64,000 bases of DNA from Mesorhizobium sp. GTDB taxonomy: Bacteria; Pseudomonadota; Alphaproteobacteria; Rhizobiales; Rhizobiaceae. Of the stretch, positions 17,062 through 26,400 are shown piece by piece. The translations under genes and the position numbers were made by a program. Under the pieces are notes generated by a model. That model had not been told where the DNA came from. It saw nothing but the letters and a program-made list of their open reading frames with translations, and did not search any database. The stretch lies in NCBI GenBank assembly GCA_004020365.1, contig SAQR01000024.1, positions 1-64,000 on the forward strand, in the 5' to 3' direction. Numbering within the stretch: the stretch's first letter is position 1; the number at the start of each line of letters is the position of its first letter.

Positions 17062-18462
17062 GTGCCGTCTTTACGAAAGAGTCTTTTTGCCGCCGTCCTC
17101 TTCTCGGCAACCGCGCTTTCTCCGCTAGGCGCCTCGGCGGAAACCATTCTCGGTGCACTTTCAAAAGCTTATCAGAACAATTCCCAGCTCAATTCGGCCC
17201 GCGCCGGCGTCCGCGTCACCGATGAGGGCGTTGCCATCGCCAAGTCCGGCTGGCGCCCGGTCATCACCGGTTCTGGGAATATCGATTTCTCCAGAAGCCA
17301 TTTCGATCCCCGTAGCGGGCCGGGTCGAGATCTTTCGTTAACCACCGGCAACTTCGGCGTCCAGATCGACCAGACCCTGTTCGACGGCTTCCAGACCAGG
17401 AACAACGTCGCCGCCGCTGAAGCGCAGGTCCGCGCCTCGTTCGAGAGCCTGCGCAACACCGAAGAGAATATTTTGTTCAATGCGGCAAGCGCTTATATGG
17501 ACGTGATTCGCGACCGGCAAGTCGCGGTGCTGACGGAACAGAACCTGCAATTCCTGACCGAGCAGGCACGCGCCGCGCGTTCGCGCTTCGAGGTTGGCGA
17601 AGGCACCCGCACCGACGTTGCGCAGGCCGATGCCGAGCGCTCCTCCGCTGTGGCGGAACTGGCCGCCGCCCGCGCTCAGGCGCTGGCGAGCGCTGCGACC
17701 TATCGCCAGATCGTTGGCGACGAGCCAGGCAGGCTCAGGGGCGCTTCGCCGCTGGCGAAGCTGTTGCCGTCGAATCTCGATACGGCGATCGCGATCGCAT
17801 CCGTTGAGCACCCGGCCATCCTCGCCACCCAGCACCTGGTCGACGCGGCGGCGTTTTCGGTGAAATCGGCCGAAGGCGCACTGCTGCCGCAGCTTTCGGC
17901 TTCCGCCGGCGTTTCCACCGCCTATCGCAGAACGGCCCCGGGCTCCGCCGATACGGGGCAGGACGGCACAACCAATTCGGCCAACATCGGCGCCACCTTG
18001 ACTATACCGATCTATTCGGGCGGACGGACGTCGGCGATAGTGCGTCAGAATAAGGAATCACTCAGCCAGGCCCGGATCGAGGTCGATGTCAGCCGCGACA
18101 CCGTGCGGCAGGCCGTGACCTCGGCGTGGACGCAATATACCGCCGCTCAGCAAACTGTGGTGGCCAACAGGCAGGTGATCGCCGCCGCGCAGCTTGCCCT
18201 GAGCGGCGTCATCGAGGAGCGTAATGTCGGCCAGCGCACCACGCTCGACGTTCTCAACGCGCAGGCCACGCTCATCACCGCCAAGATCAACCAGGCCGGC
18301 GCCGAACGCGATTTGGTGGTGGCGAGCTATGCCATCCTGTCTGCTGTCGGTCGTCTTTCGGTCGATCGTCTCGCCCTTCAGGTAGCGAAATACAAGCCCG
18401 AAGAACATTACAATGCCGTCAAGGACAAGTGGTTCGGCCTGCGTACGCCTGACGGCCGCTGA
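17062..18462 (+). CDS. tolC: TolC-family outer membrane efflux channel
   Basis: This 466-aa outer-membrane channel subunit (BepC/TolC type) works with RND or type I secretion systems. It has a Sec signal peptide ending ASA at residue 26 and two OEP repeats with long helical hairpins (for example NNVAAAEAQVRASFESLRN, then QAQLALSGV-type segments). It starts at a GTG (17062) eight bases after GAGGGA. A strong hairpin (GCGCCGGCT at 16994-17002 with AGCCGGCGC at 17017-17025) lies in its leader. The length is normal for alphaproteobacterial TolC. A perfect terminator-like palindrome follows the stop. Confidence 0.92.
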   Translation: MPSLRKSLFAAVLFSATALSPLGASAETILGALSKAYQNNSQLNSARAGVRVTDEGVAIAKSGWRPVITGSGNIDFSRSHFDPRSGPGRDLSLTTGNFGVQIDQTLFDGFQTRNNVAAAEAQVRASFESLRNTEENILFNAASAYMDVIRDRQVAVLTEQNLQFLTEQARAARSRFEVGEGTRTDVAQADAERSSAVAELAAARAQALASAATYRQIVGDEPGRLRGASPLAKLLPSNLDTAIAIASVEHPAILATQHLVDAAAFSVKSAEGALLPQLSASAGVSTAYRRTAPGSADTGQDGTTNSANIGATLTIPIYSGGRTSAIVRQNKESLSQARIEVDVSRDTVRQAVTSAWTQYTAAQQTVVANRQVIAAAQLALSGVIEERNVGQRTTLDVLNAQATLITAKINQAGAERDLVVASYAILSAVGRLSVDRLALQVAKYKPEEHYNAVKDKWFGLRTPDGR

Positions 18463-18501
18463 TCACCTCACCAGTTTCAACTTCTGTCCAGTTTCAAGCT
18501 A

Positions 18502-18543
18502 ATTAGAGCCCGCGCGTCCAAAAAAGGACGCGCGGGCTCTAAT
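18502..18543. terminator. Perfect 18-bp palindrome, bidirectional terminator-like
   Basis: ATTAGAGCCCGCGCGTCC (18502-18519) pairs perfectly with its complement at 18526-18543 around an AAAAAA loop. Only a short T run follows, so it may act as a terminator or as a member of an intergenic palindrome family; the core GCGCGTCC/GGACGCGC recurs at 57661-57680. Confidence 0.7.
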
Positions 18544-18678
18544 CTGTTGAAATCCAACATGCCCTCAGATTGGGGATTCTCGTAAGGCGATCCGTGGGTT
18601 ACGCTGTTGCCATGATTCGAATCCGGCTTTGGCCGGACAGGAAATCTGCAACGAGTCACAAGGGCGGCGGATGTGACG

Positions 18679-19563
18679 ATGGCGACGGCAAGCAGCGTAC
18701 AGCGCGAACCTTCCATGGAGGAGATACTGGCTTCCATCAGGAGGATCATCGAGGACAGCGACACCGGCCGCAAGCAGCCGGACGAATCGGACGACCTGCT
18801 GCAGGATCTGACGTCGGCAGCCGTGCCGACACCGGCGGCAGGCGCGGCGCCACCTGAGGCAGGCGGGGCGCTGCCGGAGGCAGGCGCGTTTCGCGCCGAG
18901 TTGCGTCCGGGATTCGACGCCAGGAGGCCGACCCTGACCGAGGTGCAGGCACAACCGTCTGACGTCGAGCCTGTCATCGCGCGCGTGGAGCCGCCGGTGC
19001 GTTTCGATCCGGCTCCGGTCAAATCGCCCCTGACGCCTGCTGGTGACAGGGTCGCGGTCGAAGCGGTCCCGGCCACCACGCCGGCGCCGAATGCGCCAGC
19101 GACGGCGATGGCTATGGAGACGACCGACAGTATCGTTGCCGGGTGGCGGCGTGATATCGCCGCAGTCGGCGAAGCAAAGACCGTGGCCAAGCCGGACAGG
19201 GCCCCAGACAGGGCTGATCTGCGACAGACGCCGGTCGCCGAACCGAAGGCCGAGGCTTTCGAGGAGGCGGCCGAACCTGCTTTCGAGCCGGCCCCGCCAC
19301 GAAGTGAGTTGGCGCGCCCGGCGACGAGCGAGGCACCGCCCGCTCGTCCGGCGATCGTTTCCGAACATACGGGCCGGCAAGTTGCCGCCGCCTTCGGCGA
19401 GCTTTCCGATGCGTTCGCCAGCCGCAGCAAGAAGACCTTCGACGAGATGGCAGAGGAGATGCTGAGGCCCATGCTGCAGGACTGGCTGGACAACAATCTG
19501 CCGACGCTGGTCGAGCGGCTGGTGCGCGAAGAAATCGAACGCGTAGCGCGCGGCGCGCAGTAA
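18679..19563 (+). CDS. popZ: PopZ (DUF2497), polar organizing protein
   Basis: PopZ forms a condensate at the cell pole that anchors the chromosome and recruits regulators in alphaproteobacteria. This 294-aa protein has the conserved N-terminal helix SMEEILASIRRIIEDSD. The long proline/alanine/glutamate-rich disordered middle spans about residues 45-230. The C-terminal oligomerisation helices (MAEEMLRPMLQDWLDNNLP, then LVERLVREEIERVARG) lie at about 250-290. The ATG at 18679 gives MATASSVQREP; a GTG two codons earlier is less likely. It lies between tolC and valS, the usual place in Rhizobiales. Confidence 0.9.
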   Translation: MATASSVQREPSMEEILASIRRIIEDSDTGRKQPDESDDLLQDLTSAAVPTPAAGAAPPEAGGALPEAGAFRAELRPGFDARRPTLTEVQAQPSDVEPVIARVEPPVRFDPAPVKSPLTPAGDRVAVEAVPATTPAPNAPATAMAMETTDSIVAGWRRDIAAVGEAKTVAKPDRAPDRADLRQTPVAEPKAEAFEEAAEPAFEPAPPRSELARPATSEAPPARPAIVSEHTGRQVAAAFGELSDAFASRSKKTFDEMAEEMLRPMLQDWLDNNLPTLVERLVREEIERVARGAQ

Positions 19564-19608
19564 CTGCTTCGCAATCGCTCGAACGGCCAATTGCCGGAGT
19601 CGGCGCCG

Positions 19609-19774
19609 CCCCTCATCTGCCTGCCGGCATCTTCTCCCCGTGAACGGGGAGAAGGGGCTCTGGCCGCGACCTCGGCACCCTTTCTTGCAACGCTGGAGAT
19701 TGGCGAAATCTTTAGCGAGGGCGTTTTTCTCCCCGTCCCTATACGGGAGAAATGCCCGGCAGGGCAATGAGGGG
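19609..19774. repeat. MITE-like palindromic intergenic element (166 bp)
   Basis: The left end (CCCCTCATCTGCCTGCCGGC, continuing CATCTTCTCCCCG) is an imperfect inverted copy of the right end (ending GAAATGCCCGGCAGGGCAATGAGGGG, quoted in part). Each arm contains its own CTCCCCG hairpin. Sequences of this type are scattered between genes in Mesorhizobium and related genomes. No open reading frame is inside. Confidence 0.75.
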
Positions 19775-19941
19775 AAGCGCAACCTCAAGTGATTTGCCCT
19801 GCGACGCTCTTCCGCGAGTTGCACCGGCCTGTCCAGGCGCTATTTGCTGGCATGGCCGTCTGCCGCTCGCTTGCGGTTGACTTGGCAACTGCCTTCCGAT
19901 TTACACCAAGCCACAATCCCGGACAGCTCGGACGTCTTTCC

Positions 19942-22725
19942 ATGCTCGAAAAAACCTACGACGCAAAAATCGTCGAGCCGAAGATCGCCAAAGTCTGGGA
20001 GGAGGCCGACGCGTTTCGTGCCGGCGCAGGCGCCGAGGAGGGCGCGGAAGCCTTTACCATCGTCATCCCGCCGCCGAACGTCACCGGCTCGCTGCATATG
20101 GGCCATGCGCTCAACAACACGCTGCAGGACATTCTGGTGCGCTTCGAGCGCATGCGCGGCAAGAACGTGCTGTGGCAGCCCGGCATGGACCATGCCGGCA
20201 TCGCCACCCAGATGGTGGTCGAGCGCCAGCTGATGGAAAAGCAGATCCATCGCCGCGACCTGACGCGCGATGAGTTCATCGAGAAGGTCTGGGAGTGGAA
20301 GGCCGAATCCGGCGGCGCGATCCTTAATCAGCTGAAGCGGCTGGGGGCCTCGGCCGACTGGAGCCGAGAGCGTTTCACCATGGACGAGGGCCTGTCCAGG
20401 GCGGTGCTCGAAGTGTTCGTCACGCTTTACAAGAAAGGGCTGATCTACAAAGACAAGCGGCTTGTGAACTGGGACCCGAAGCTGTTGACTGCGATTTCCG
20501 ACCTTGAGGTCGAACAGCAGGAGGTCAACGGCAATCTCTGGCATTTCCGCTACCCCGTCGGGGGCGAGGTCTTCGATCCGGAAAATCCAAAAACCTTCAT
20601 CACCGTGGCGACGACGCGGCCCGAGACGATGCTGGGCGATACGGCTGTGGCGGTGCATCCTGACGACGAGCGTTTTCGGCATCTGGTCGGCAAGAACCTC
20701 GTCCTGCCGATCGTCGGCCGCAAGATCCCGGTGGTGGCGGACCAATATTCCGATCCGGAGAAAGGCAGCGGCGCGGTCAAGATCACGCCGGCGCACGACT
20801 TCAACGACTTCGAGGTCGGCAGGCGCCACAAGCTGCCTGCCATCAATATCCTCACCGTCGAGGCGGCGGTCGCCCTCACCGACAATGACGACTTTCTCGC
20901 CGGGCTGGAGGTAACGCCCGAGCGCCAGGCCGTCTGGGATGAGCTCAACGGCCTCGATCGTTTCGTCGCGCGCAAGAAGATCGTCGAGCTGATGGAGGCA
21001 GGCGGCTTCCTCGAAAAGGTCGAGCCGCATCGCCACGCCGTGCCGCATGGCGATCGCGGCGGTGTGCCGATCGAACCGTTCCTGACCGAACAATGGTATG
21101 CGAACGCGGCGGAGCTCGCCAAGCCGGCGATTGCCTCTGTGCGCGAGGGCCGCACCAGGTTCGTGCCGAAAAACTGGGAGAAGACTTATTTCGACTGGAT
21201 GGAGAACATCCAGCCTTGGTGCATTTCGCGCCAGCTCTGGTGGGGACACCAGATCCCGGCCTGGTACGGGCCGGACGGCCGCATCTTCGTCGAGAAGACC
21301 GAGGAGGAGGCGCTCGCCGCCGCAATCGAATATTATCTGGCGCTGGAAGGGCCGTGGAAAGCCTGGGTCGAGGACAAACTCGAGAATTTCAAGCCGGGCG
21401 AGATCCTGATCCGCGACGAGGATGTGCTCGACACATGGTTTTCGTCGGCGCTGTGGCCGTTCTCGACGCTCGGCTGGCCGGACCAGACGCCGGAGCTGAA
21501 GACCTACTACCAGACCGACGTGCTGGTAACCGGCTTCGACATCATCTTCTTCTGGGTCGCTCGCATGATGATGATGGGCCTGCATTTCATGGGGGAGGAG
21601 CCGTTCCACACAGTCTATGTCCATGCGCTGGTGCGCGACAAGAACGGGCAGAAGATGTCGAAGTCGAAAGGCAACGTCATCGACCCGCTCGATCTCATCG
21701 ACGAATATGGCGCCGACGCACTGCGTTTCACGCTGACGGTGATGGCGGCCCAAGGACGCGACGTGAAGCTCGATCCGGCCCGCATCGCCGGCTACCGCAA
21801 TTTTGGTACCAAGCTGTGGAACGCGACGCGTTTTGCCGAGATGAACGACGTCGCGAGAAACGACGATTTCTGGCTCAACGACGCCAAGCTGGCGGTCAAC
21901 CGCTGGATCCTGACCGAACTGACACGCGCGGCACGCGAAATCACCGACGGCATCACCTCATACCGGTTCAACGAGGCGGCGGGCGTGGCCTACCGCTTCG
22001 TCTGGAACCTGTTCTGCGACTGGTACCTGGAACTGTTGAAGCCGGTCTTCATGGGTGCGGACGAGGCTGCCAAGGCCGAGAGCCGGGCTTGCGTCGCCTT
22101 CGTGCTCGACGAGATCTACAAGCTGCTGCATCCGATGATGCCGTTCATGACCGAAGAGCTGTGGGCTGAGACAGCAGGTGAGGGCAAGGAACGGCCGTCG
22201 CTGCTTTGCCATGCCGCGTGGCCGTCGCCCGACTTCGAGGACGAGGCAGCGGCAGCCGACATCAACTGGCTGATCGACCTGGTCTCAGGCATCCGTTCCG
22301 TGCGTTCGGAAATGAACGTGCCGCCGGCGGCGATCGCGCCGCTGATGGTGATCGGCGCCAATACCGCAACCCACGAAAGGCTTGAGCGTCAGGCATCGGC
22401 CATCAAGCGACTGGCGCGGGTCGGCGACATCTCGCTTGTCGATACGGCACCCAAGGGTTCCGCCCAGATCGTGCTCAACGAGGCCACCATCTGCCTGCCG
22501 CTCGGCAGCCTGATCGACCTTGCCGCCGAGGCGGCGCGGCTGCAAAAGGAACTGGTCAAGGTGACCGAAGAGATCGCCCGCCTGCACAAGAAGCTGTCCA
22601 ACGACAAATTCGTCGCCAACGCGCCGGAAGATGTCGTCGAAGCCGAGCGCGAAAAACTCGCCGAATATCGCGAGGCGCAAGAGAAGCTTTCGGTGGCGCT
22701 GACACGCGTGCGCGAAGCCGGTTGA
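19942..22725 (+). CDS. valS: Valine--tRNA ligase
   Basis: ValS charges tRNA-Val. The 927-aa class I synthetase has the HIGH signature as HMGH (residues 52-55, within PPPNVTGSLHMGH), the CP1 editing domain (about 190-420, with TTRPETMLGDTAVAV), and KMSKS at 571-575. An anticodon-binding helical domain follows, and a C-terminal coiled coil (about 860-925) contacts the tRNA. The frame is open 51 codons further upstream, but MLEKTYDAKIVEPK is the family start, so I chose the ATG at 19942. The ribosome binding site is weak. The length is typical. Confidence 0.97.
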   Translation: MLEKTYDAKIVEPKIAKVWEEADAFRAGAGAEEGAEAFTIVIPPPNVTGSLHMGHALNNTLQDILVRFERMRGKNVLWQPGMDHAGIATQMVVERQLMEKQIHRRDLTRDEFIEKVWEWKAESGGAILNQLKRLGASADWSRERFTMDEGLSRAVLEVFVTLYKKGLIYKDKRLVNWDPKLLTAISDLEVEQQEVNGNLWHFRYPVGGEVFDPENPKTFITVATTRPETMLGDTAVAVHPDDERFRHLVGKNLVLPIVGRKIPVVADQYSDPEKGSGAVKITPAHDFNDFEVGRRHKLPAINILTVEAAVALTDNDDFLAGLEVTPERQAVWDELNGLDRFVARKKIVELMEAGGFLEKVEPHRHAVPHGDRGGVPIEPFLTEQWYANAAELAKPAIASVREGRTRFVPKNWEKTYFDWMENIQPWCISRQLWWGHQIPAWYGPDGRIFVEKTEEEALAAAIEYYLALEGPWKAWVEDKLENFKPGEILIRDEDVLDTWFSSALWPFSTLGWPDQTPELKTYYQTDVLVTGFDIIFFWVARMMMMGLHFMGEEPFHTVYVHALVRDKNGQKMSKSKGNVIDPLDLIDEYGADALRFTLTVMAAQGRDVKLDPARIAGYRNFGTKLWNATRFAEMNDVARNDDFWLNDAKLAVNRWILTELTRAAREITDGITSYRFNEAAGVAYRFVWNLFCDWYLELLKPVFMGADEAAKAESRACVAFVLDEIYKLLHPMMPFMTEELWAETAGEGKERPSLLCHAAWPSPDFEDEAAAADINWLIDLVSGIRSVRSEMNVPPAAIAPLMVIGANTATHERLERQASAIKRLARVGDISLVDTAPKGSAQIVLNEATICLPLGSLIDLAAEAARLQKELVKVTEEIARLHKKLSNDKFVANAPEDVVEAEREKLAEYREAQEKLSVALTRVREAG

Positions 22726-23160
22726 GCCATCTGTGGTATTTGAGAATCGAATTGACTGGGGAGCGGATTTGCCGAACCGGCTTCCGCTTCTTGGGCGCCT
22801 GATGCTCAGGATTCGCCAAGTCCTGCGAACTCGCTTCTCGGGCGGCTTCCTGCACGAAAAATAGGCATTCCGCAGCGTAAATCTTGACGTAAACGGAATG
22901 TTTTAGCCCCATTGTTGCCATAATGTAACAATGCGGCCTTGTCGTCGTAAAACGGCTCGTTTTGGCGCCGTTTCAGGCAAATTTTCGGAATTTTTTGGCG
23001 ATTTGCAGCCAAACGAGCGTTTTCCGGCTTTGCTGTGGAAGCTGTCACTTTGTCTGAAATGCGGTCGGCGGAGGCGTACATGTACGCATCGAGAATTCGT
23101 TGTTGCGCCGTTAACCTGAATTGGGTCTAGCTAGTCCATTCGTACTAGGGGAGGAGATTC
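22726..23160. other. Long intergenic region upstream of fadL
   Basis: No gene is visible in 435 bp. It contains TTGACG at 22884-22889, the inverted repeat listed at 22911-22932, and a homopolymer-rich stretch (about 22975-23010). A strong ribosome binding site (AGGGGAGGAG) stands at its right end. It is most likely a regulated promoter region for fadL. Confidence 0.5.
22911..22932. promoter_or_regulatory. Inverted repeat ATTGTT-N10-AACAAT upstream of fadL
   Basis: ATTGTT (22911-22916) and AACAAT (22927-22932) form a 22-bp dyad about 230 bp before the fadL start. The shape suits a dimeric repressor, but no specific regulator can be named. Confidence 0.35.
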
Positions 23161-24381
23161 ATGAACAATTTGCGTCTGAAAGCGCTGCTGGGGGCGGGGT
23201 GCTTTTCGCTATTGATGTCGGGCGTTGCCAGCGCTGGCGGATTCGACCGGGGCGGTGTCAACATCGATCAGTTGTTCGATGCCGCGCCATATTCGTTCGA
23301 CGCCGGCGTCACCTATGTTTCGCCACAGCGCAAACTGAAGAATGTGCGGCGCCTGGATTCCCCGCCTGCCCCGGTTGCGTTGTCGTCCCCGTCAGTGGAC
23401 GTTGATGGCGACTATGTTGTGCCACGCATCGGCTTCAAGGCCAACATCTTTGAACCAGTGGATTGCCTTGCGACCTATACGAAACCGTATGGCGCGGAGG
23501 CAGACTTCGGAATGAACAACGCCTATTCGCCAACGGCGGTCAAATACTACGTCAAAACAAATGATTTCGGCCTTACCTGCTCCTACAAGATAAATGTCGG
23601 CAAGGGCGCCATCCGGTTCATCGGCGGCGTCTCCTACCAGGAGGTCGATGCGTTTCTGTCGCGCCAGACGCTGCTGGCCTTCGGCAATACCGGCCTCGGC
23701 AAGTTCCAGCTTTCCGACGAGGCGTGGGGTTGGCGCGTGGGCGCCGCTTATGAAATTCCCGAGATCGCCTTGCGCGCAAGCCTGATGTACTCTTCGAGCT
23801 ACAAATACGACGGACTGTCGGGAACAGTCGACTCGACCGGATTTGCAGGTGGGCCGGGAGGAAATGTTACCGGAGTGTTCCCTGTCTCCGCCTCGGCCGA
23901 GATACCCCAGGCCGTGGAATTCAAGCTGCAGAGCGGTATAGCTCCTGGCTGGTTGGCTTTTGGCTCGGTTCGCTGGCAGGAATGGAGCAAACTTGGCATT
24001 ATTCCAATTAACGGCGTGATTAACCCGGTTTTCGGTACACCCTCGAACGTCTCTTTCGACCTGCTCTATCGCGACGGCTGGACGGTTTCGGGCGGCATAG
24101 CTCACAAGTTCACCGACCAATTGTCGGCCGCGGTTTCGCTGACCTGGGATCGTGGAACCTCGACGACCTCCGGCTATCAGTCGGACACCTGGTCGGTGGC
24201 CAGCGGCATCTCCTATTCGCCGAACGACAAGATCGAGGTCAGACTTGGTGGCTCGATCGGTGTCCTGACCAGTGGATCGTCGACCTTCACCGGCGTTGGC
24301 GACACCGCAAATGCCGTCACCTACACATATGACGACGATCTGCTCCTTGCCGGCTCAGCTTCGGTTAAGGTCAAGTTCTAA
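23161..24381 (+). CDS. OmpP1/FadL-family outer membrane transporter
   Basis: This 406-aa outer-membrane beta-barrel is of the long-chain fatty acid/hydrophobic-compound transport family. A signal peptide ends near residue 25 (ASA). The mature part alternates beta strands typical of OmpP1/FadL, with the hatch region near the N-terminus and SSSYKYDGLSG in the middle. It ends LLLAGSASVKVKF, with the terminal phenylalanine used for BAM-mediated insertion. The start has an excellent GGGGAGGAG ribosome binding site. The gene stands alone between a long regulatory gap and a terminator. The substrate is not known; rhizobial FadL proteins can also take up long-chain homoserine lactones. Confidence 0.88.
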   Translation: MNNLRLKALLGAGCFSLLMSGVASAGGFDRGGVNIDQLFDAAPYSFDAGVTYVSPQRKLKNVRRLDSPPAPVALSSPSVDVDGDYVVPRIGFKANIFEPVDCLATYTKPYGAEADFGMNNAYSPTAVKYYVKTNDFGLTCSYKINVGKGAIRFIGGVSYQEVDAFLSRQTLLAFGNTGLGKFQLSDEAWGWRVGAAYEIPEIALRASLMYSSSYKYDGLSGTVDSTGFAGGPGGNVTGVFPVSASAEIPQAVEFKLQSGIAPGWLAFGSVRWQEWSKLGIIPINGVINPVFGTPSNVSFDLLYRDGWTVSGGIAHKFTDQLSAAVSLTWDRGTSTTSGYQSDTWSVASGISYSPNDKIEVRLGGSIGVLTSGSSTFTGVGDTANAVTYTYDDDLLLAGSASVKVKF

Positions 24382-24405
24382 ACATTTGTTTTCAATATCA
24401 AAAAT

Positions 24406-24428
24406 GCCGGGCGATGCCCGGCCTTTCT
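24406..24428 (+). terminator. Terminator of fadL
   Basis: GCCGGGC (24406-24412) and GCCCGGC (24416-24422) form a tight hairpin with a GAT loop followed by CTTTCT; it lies 25 nt after the fadL stop. Confidence 0.75.
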
Positions 24429-24675
24429 GCTTGAGGGGCCTGCCGGCGACCAAGCGGCATTGCAACGACGCCGCATCCCTCTGCCTCACGCGATCGTGAT
24501 GTTTTGGCAACAGTTTCTGAACAACCCTCGCGCCACAGCCGCGCCCGCCGACATTGCCTACTTCCCGCCATAAACCCGGCGCACCTCGAATTTGTCCGCA
24601 CCTCGAATTGTCCCGGGACGCGTGCCAAAAGGCTCGGCGGTGGGGCAGGTCGCATCGCCTGCGGCAAGGAAGAGT

Positions 24676-26400
24676 ATGAACGCCAGAGTCATCTCCAAGG
24701 CCAAGCTGCCCAGCCGCTATGTGACCGTCGGTCCGGCGCGTGCGCCGCACCGCTCCTATCTCTATGCGATGGGCTTGTCGGCGGCCGAGATCGCGCAGCC
24801 ACTGGTCGGCGTCGCGAGCTGCTGGAACGAGGCGGCACCCTGCAACATCTCGCTGATGCGCCAGGCGCAGGTGGTCAAGAAGGGCGTCGCCGCGGCTAAT
24901 GGGACGCCGCGCGAATTCTGCACCATCACCGTCACGGATGGCATCGCCATGGGCCACCAGGGCATGAAATCGTCACTGGTGTCGCGCGAGGTTATCGCAG
25001 ATTCGGTCGAACTCACCATGCGCGGCCATTGCTACGATGCGCTGGTCGGCCTTGCCGGTTGCGACAAGTCGCTGCCCGGCATGATGATGGCCATGGTGCG
25101 GCTCAACGTGCCGTCGATCTTCATCTATGGCGGCTCGATCCTGCCCGGTTCCTACAAGGGCCGGCAGATCACCGTGCAGGATGTGTTCGAGGCCGTCGGC
25201 CAGCACTCGGTCGGCGCGATCGGCGACGCCGAACTCCTCGAAATCGAGCAAGCCGCTTGTCCGTCGGCCGGCTCCTGCGGCGCCCAGTTCACCGCCAACA
25301 CCATGGCCACCGTCGCCGAGGCCATCGGGCTGGCGCTGCCCTATTCCTGCGGGGCGCCGGCGCCCTATGAGATGCGCGACCGCTTCAATTTCGCCTCCGG
25401 CGAAAAGATCATGGAGCTGATCGCAAAGAATATCCGCCCGCGCGACATCGTCACTCTGGAGGCGCTGGAGAATGCGGCGACCGTGGTCTCGGCCACCGGC
25501 GGCTCGACCAACGCGGCGCTGCATTTGCCGGCGATCGCGCATGAGGCGGGGATAAAGTTCGACCTCTTCGACGTCGCCAGTATCTTCGAGAAGACGCCTT
25601 ATATCGCCGACCTGAAGCCGGGTGGCAAATATGTCGCCAAGGACATGTTCGAGGCCGGCGGCATTCCGCTGTTGATGAAGACGTTGCTCGACCACGGCTA
25701 TCTGCATGGCGACTGCCTGACCGTGACCGGCCGCACTTTAGCCGAAAATATGGAGCACGTTGCCTGGAATGATAGCCAGGATGTGGTCCGTCCCGCCAAC
25801 CGACCAATCACCCGAACGGGTGGCGTCGTGGGCTTGAAGGGAAACCTTGCCCCCGAAGGCGCGATCGTGAAGGTCGCGGGCATGTCGGAGCTTAAGTTCT
25901 CTGGTCCGGCACGCTGTTTCGATTCGGAAGAGGAATGTTTCCAGGCGGTTACGGATCGCAGCTACAGCGAAGGCGAGGTCCTCGTGATCCGCTACGAGGG
26001 ACCGCGCGGCGGTCCGGGCATGCGCGAAATGCTATCGACGACGGCGGCTCTCTATGGTCAGGGCATGGGCGGCAAGGTGGCTCTCATCACCGACGGGCGT
26101 TTTTCGGGCGCGACACGCGGCTTCTGCATCGGCCATGTCGGGCCGGAAGCCGCCGTGGGTGGCCCGATCGGGCTGCTCAGGGATGGCGACTTGATCTCGA
26201 TCGACGCGGTGAACGGCACCATCGAGGTGGCGCTGTCCGACACCGAACTGGCGACCAGGGCAAAGGCATGGAAGGCGCGCGCGACCGACTATCAGTCGGG
26301 CGCGATCTGGAAATATGCACAAACGGTAGGGCCTGCCCGCGACGGGGCGGTCACCCATCCCGGTGGTGCGAGAGAAACACATTGTTATGCGGATATCTGA
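24676..26400 (+). CDS. ilvD: Dihydroxy-acid dehydratase
   Basis: IlvD removes water from 2,3-dihydroxy-isovalerate and its methylvalerate homologue in valine and isoleucine synthesis. The 574-aa protein shows the IlvD/Edd cysteines: C56 ([10 protein letters not shown]), C129 (GCDKSLPG) and C201 ([10 protein letters not shown]), which place it in the Fe-S cluster-binding group. The C-terminal substrate-binding part has [20 protein letters not shown]. The start at 24676 follows AAGGAAGAG; the upstream open frame is unlikely to be coding. The short-type length and sequence fit the IlvD branch, though sugar-acid dehydratases of the same superfamily are close. The 3' end overlaps exoR. Confidence 0.92.
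   Translation: MNARVISKAKLPSRYVTVGPARAPHRSYLYAMGLSAAEIAQPLVGVASCWNEAAPCNISLMRQAQVVKKGVAAANGTPREFCTITVTDGIAMGHQGMKSSLVSREVIADSVELTMRGHCYDALVGLAGCDKSLPGMMMAMVRLNVPSIFIYGGSILPGSYKGRQITVQDVFEAVGQHSVGAIGDAELLEIEQAACPSAGSCGAQFTANTMATVAEAIGLALPYSCGAPAPYEMRDRFNFASGEKIMELIAKNIRPRDIVTLEALENAATVVSATGGSTNAALHLPAIAHEAGIKFDLFDVASIFEKTPYIADLKPGGKYVAKDMFEAGGIPLLMKTLLDHGYLHGDCLTVTGRTLAENMEHVAWNDSQDVVRPANRPITRTGGVVGLKGNLAPEGAIVKVAGMSELKFSGPARCFDSEEECFQAVTDRSYSEGEVLVIRYEGPRGGPGMREMLSTTAALYGQGMGGKVALITDGRFSGATRGFCIGHVGPEAAVGGPIGLLRDGDLISIDAVNGTIEVALSDTELATRAKAWKARATDYQSGAIWKYAQTVGPARDGAVTHPGGARETHCYADI

Noticed and set aside
19840-21753. Minus-strand open frame of 637 codons across valS
   Set aside because: Antisense shadow of valS; composition rich in His/Arg/Leu as expected from the complement of GC-rich codons.
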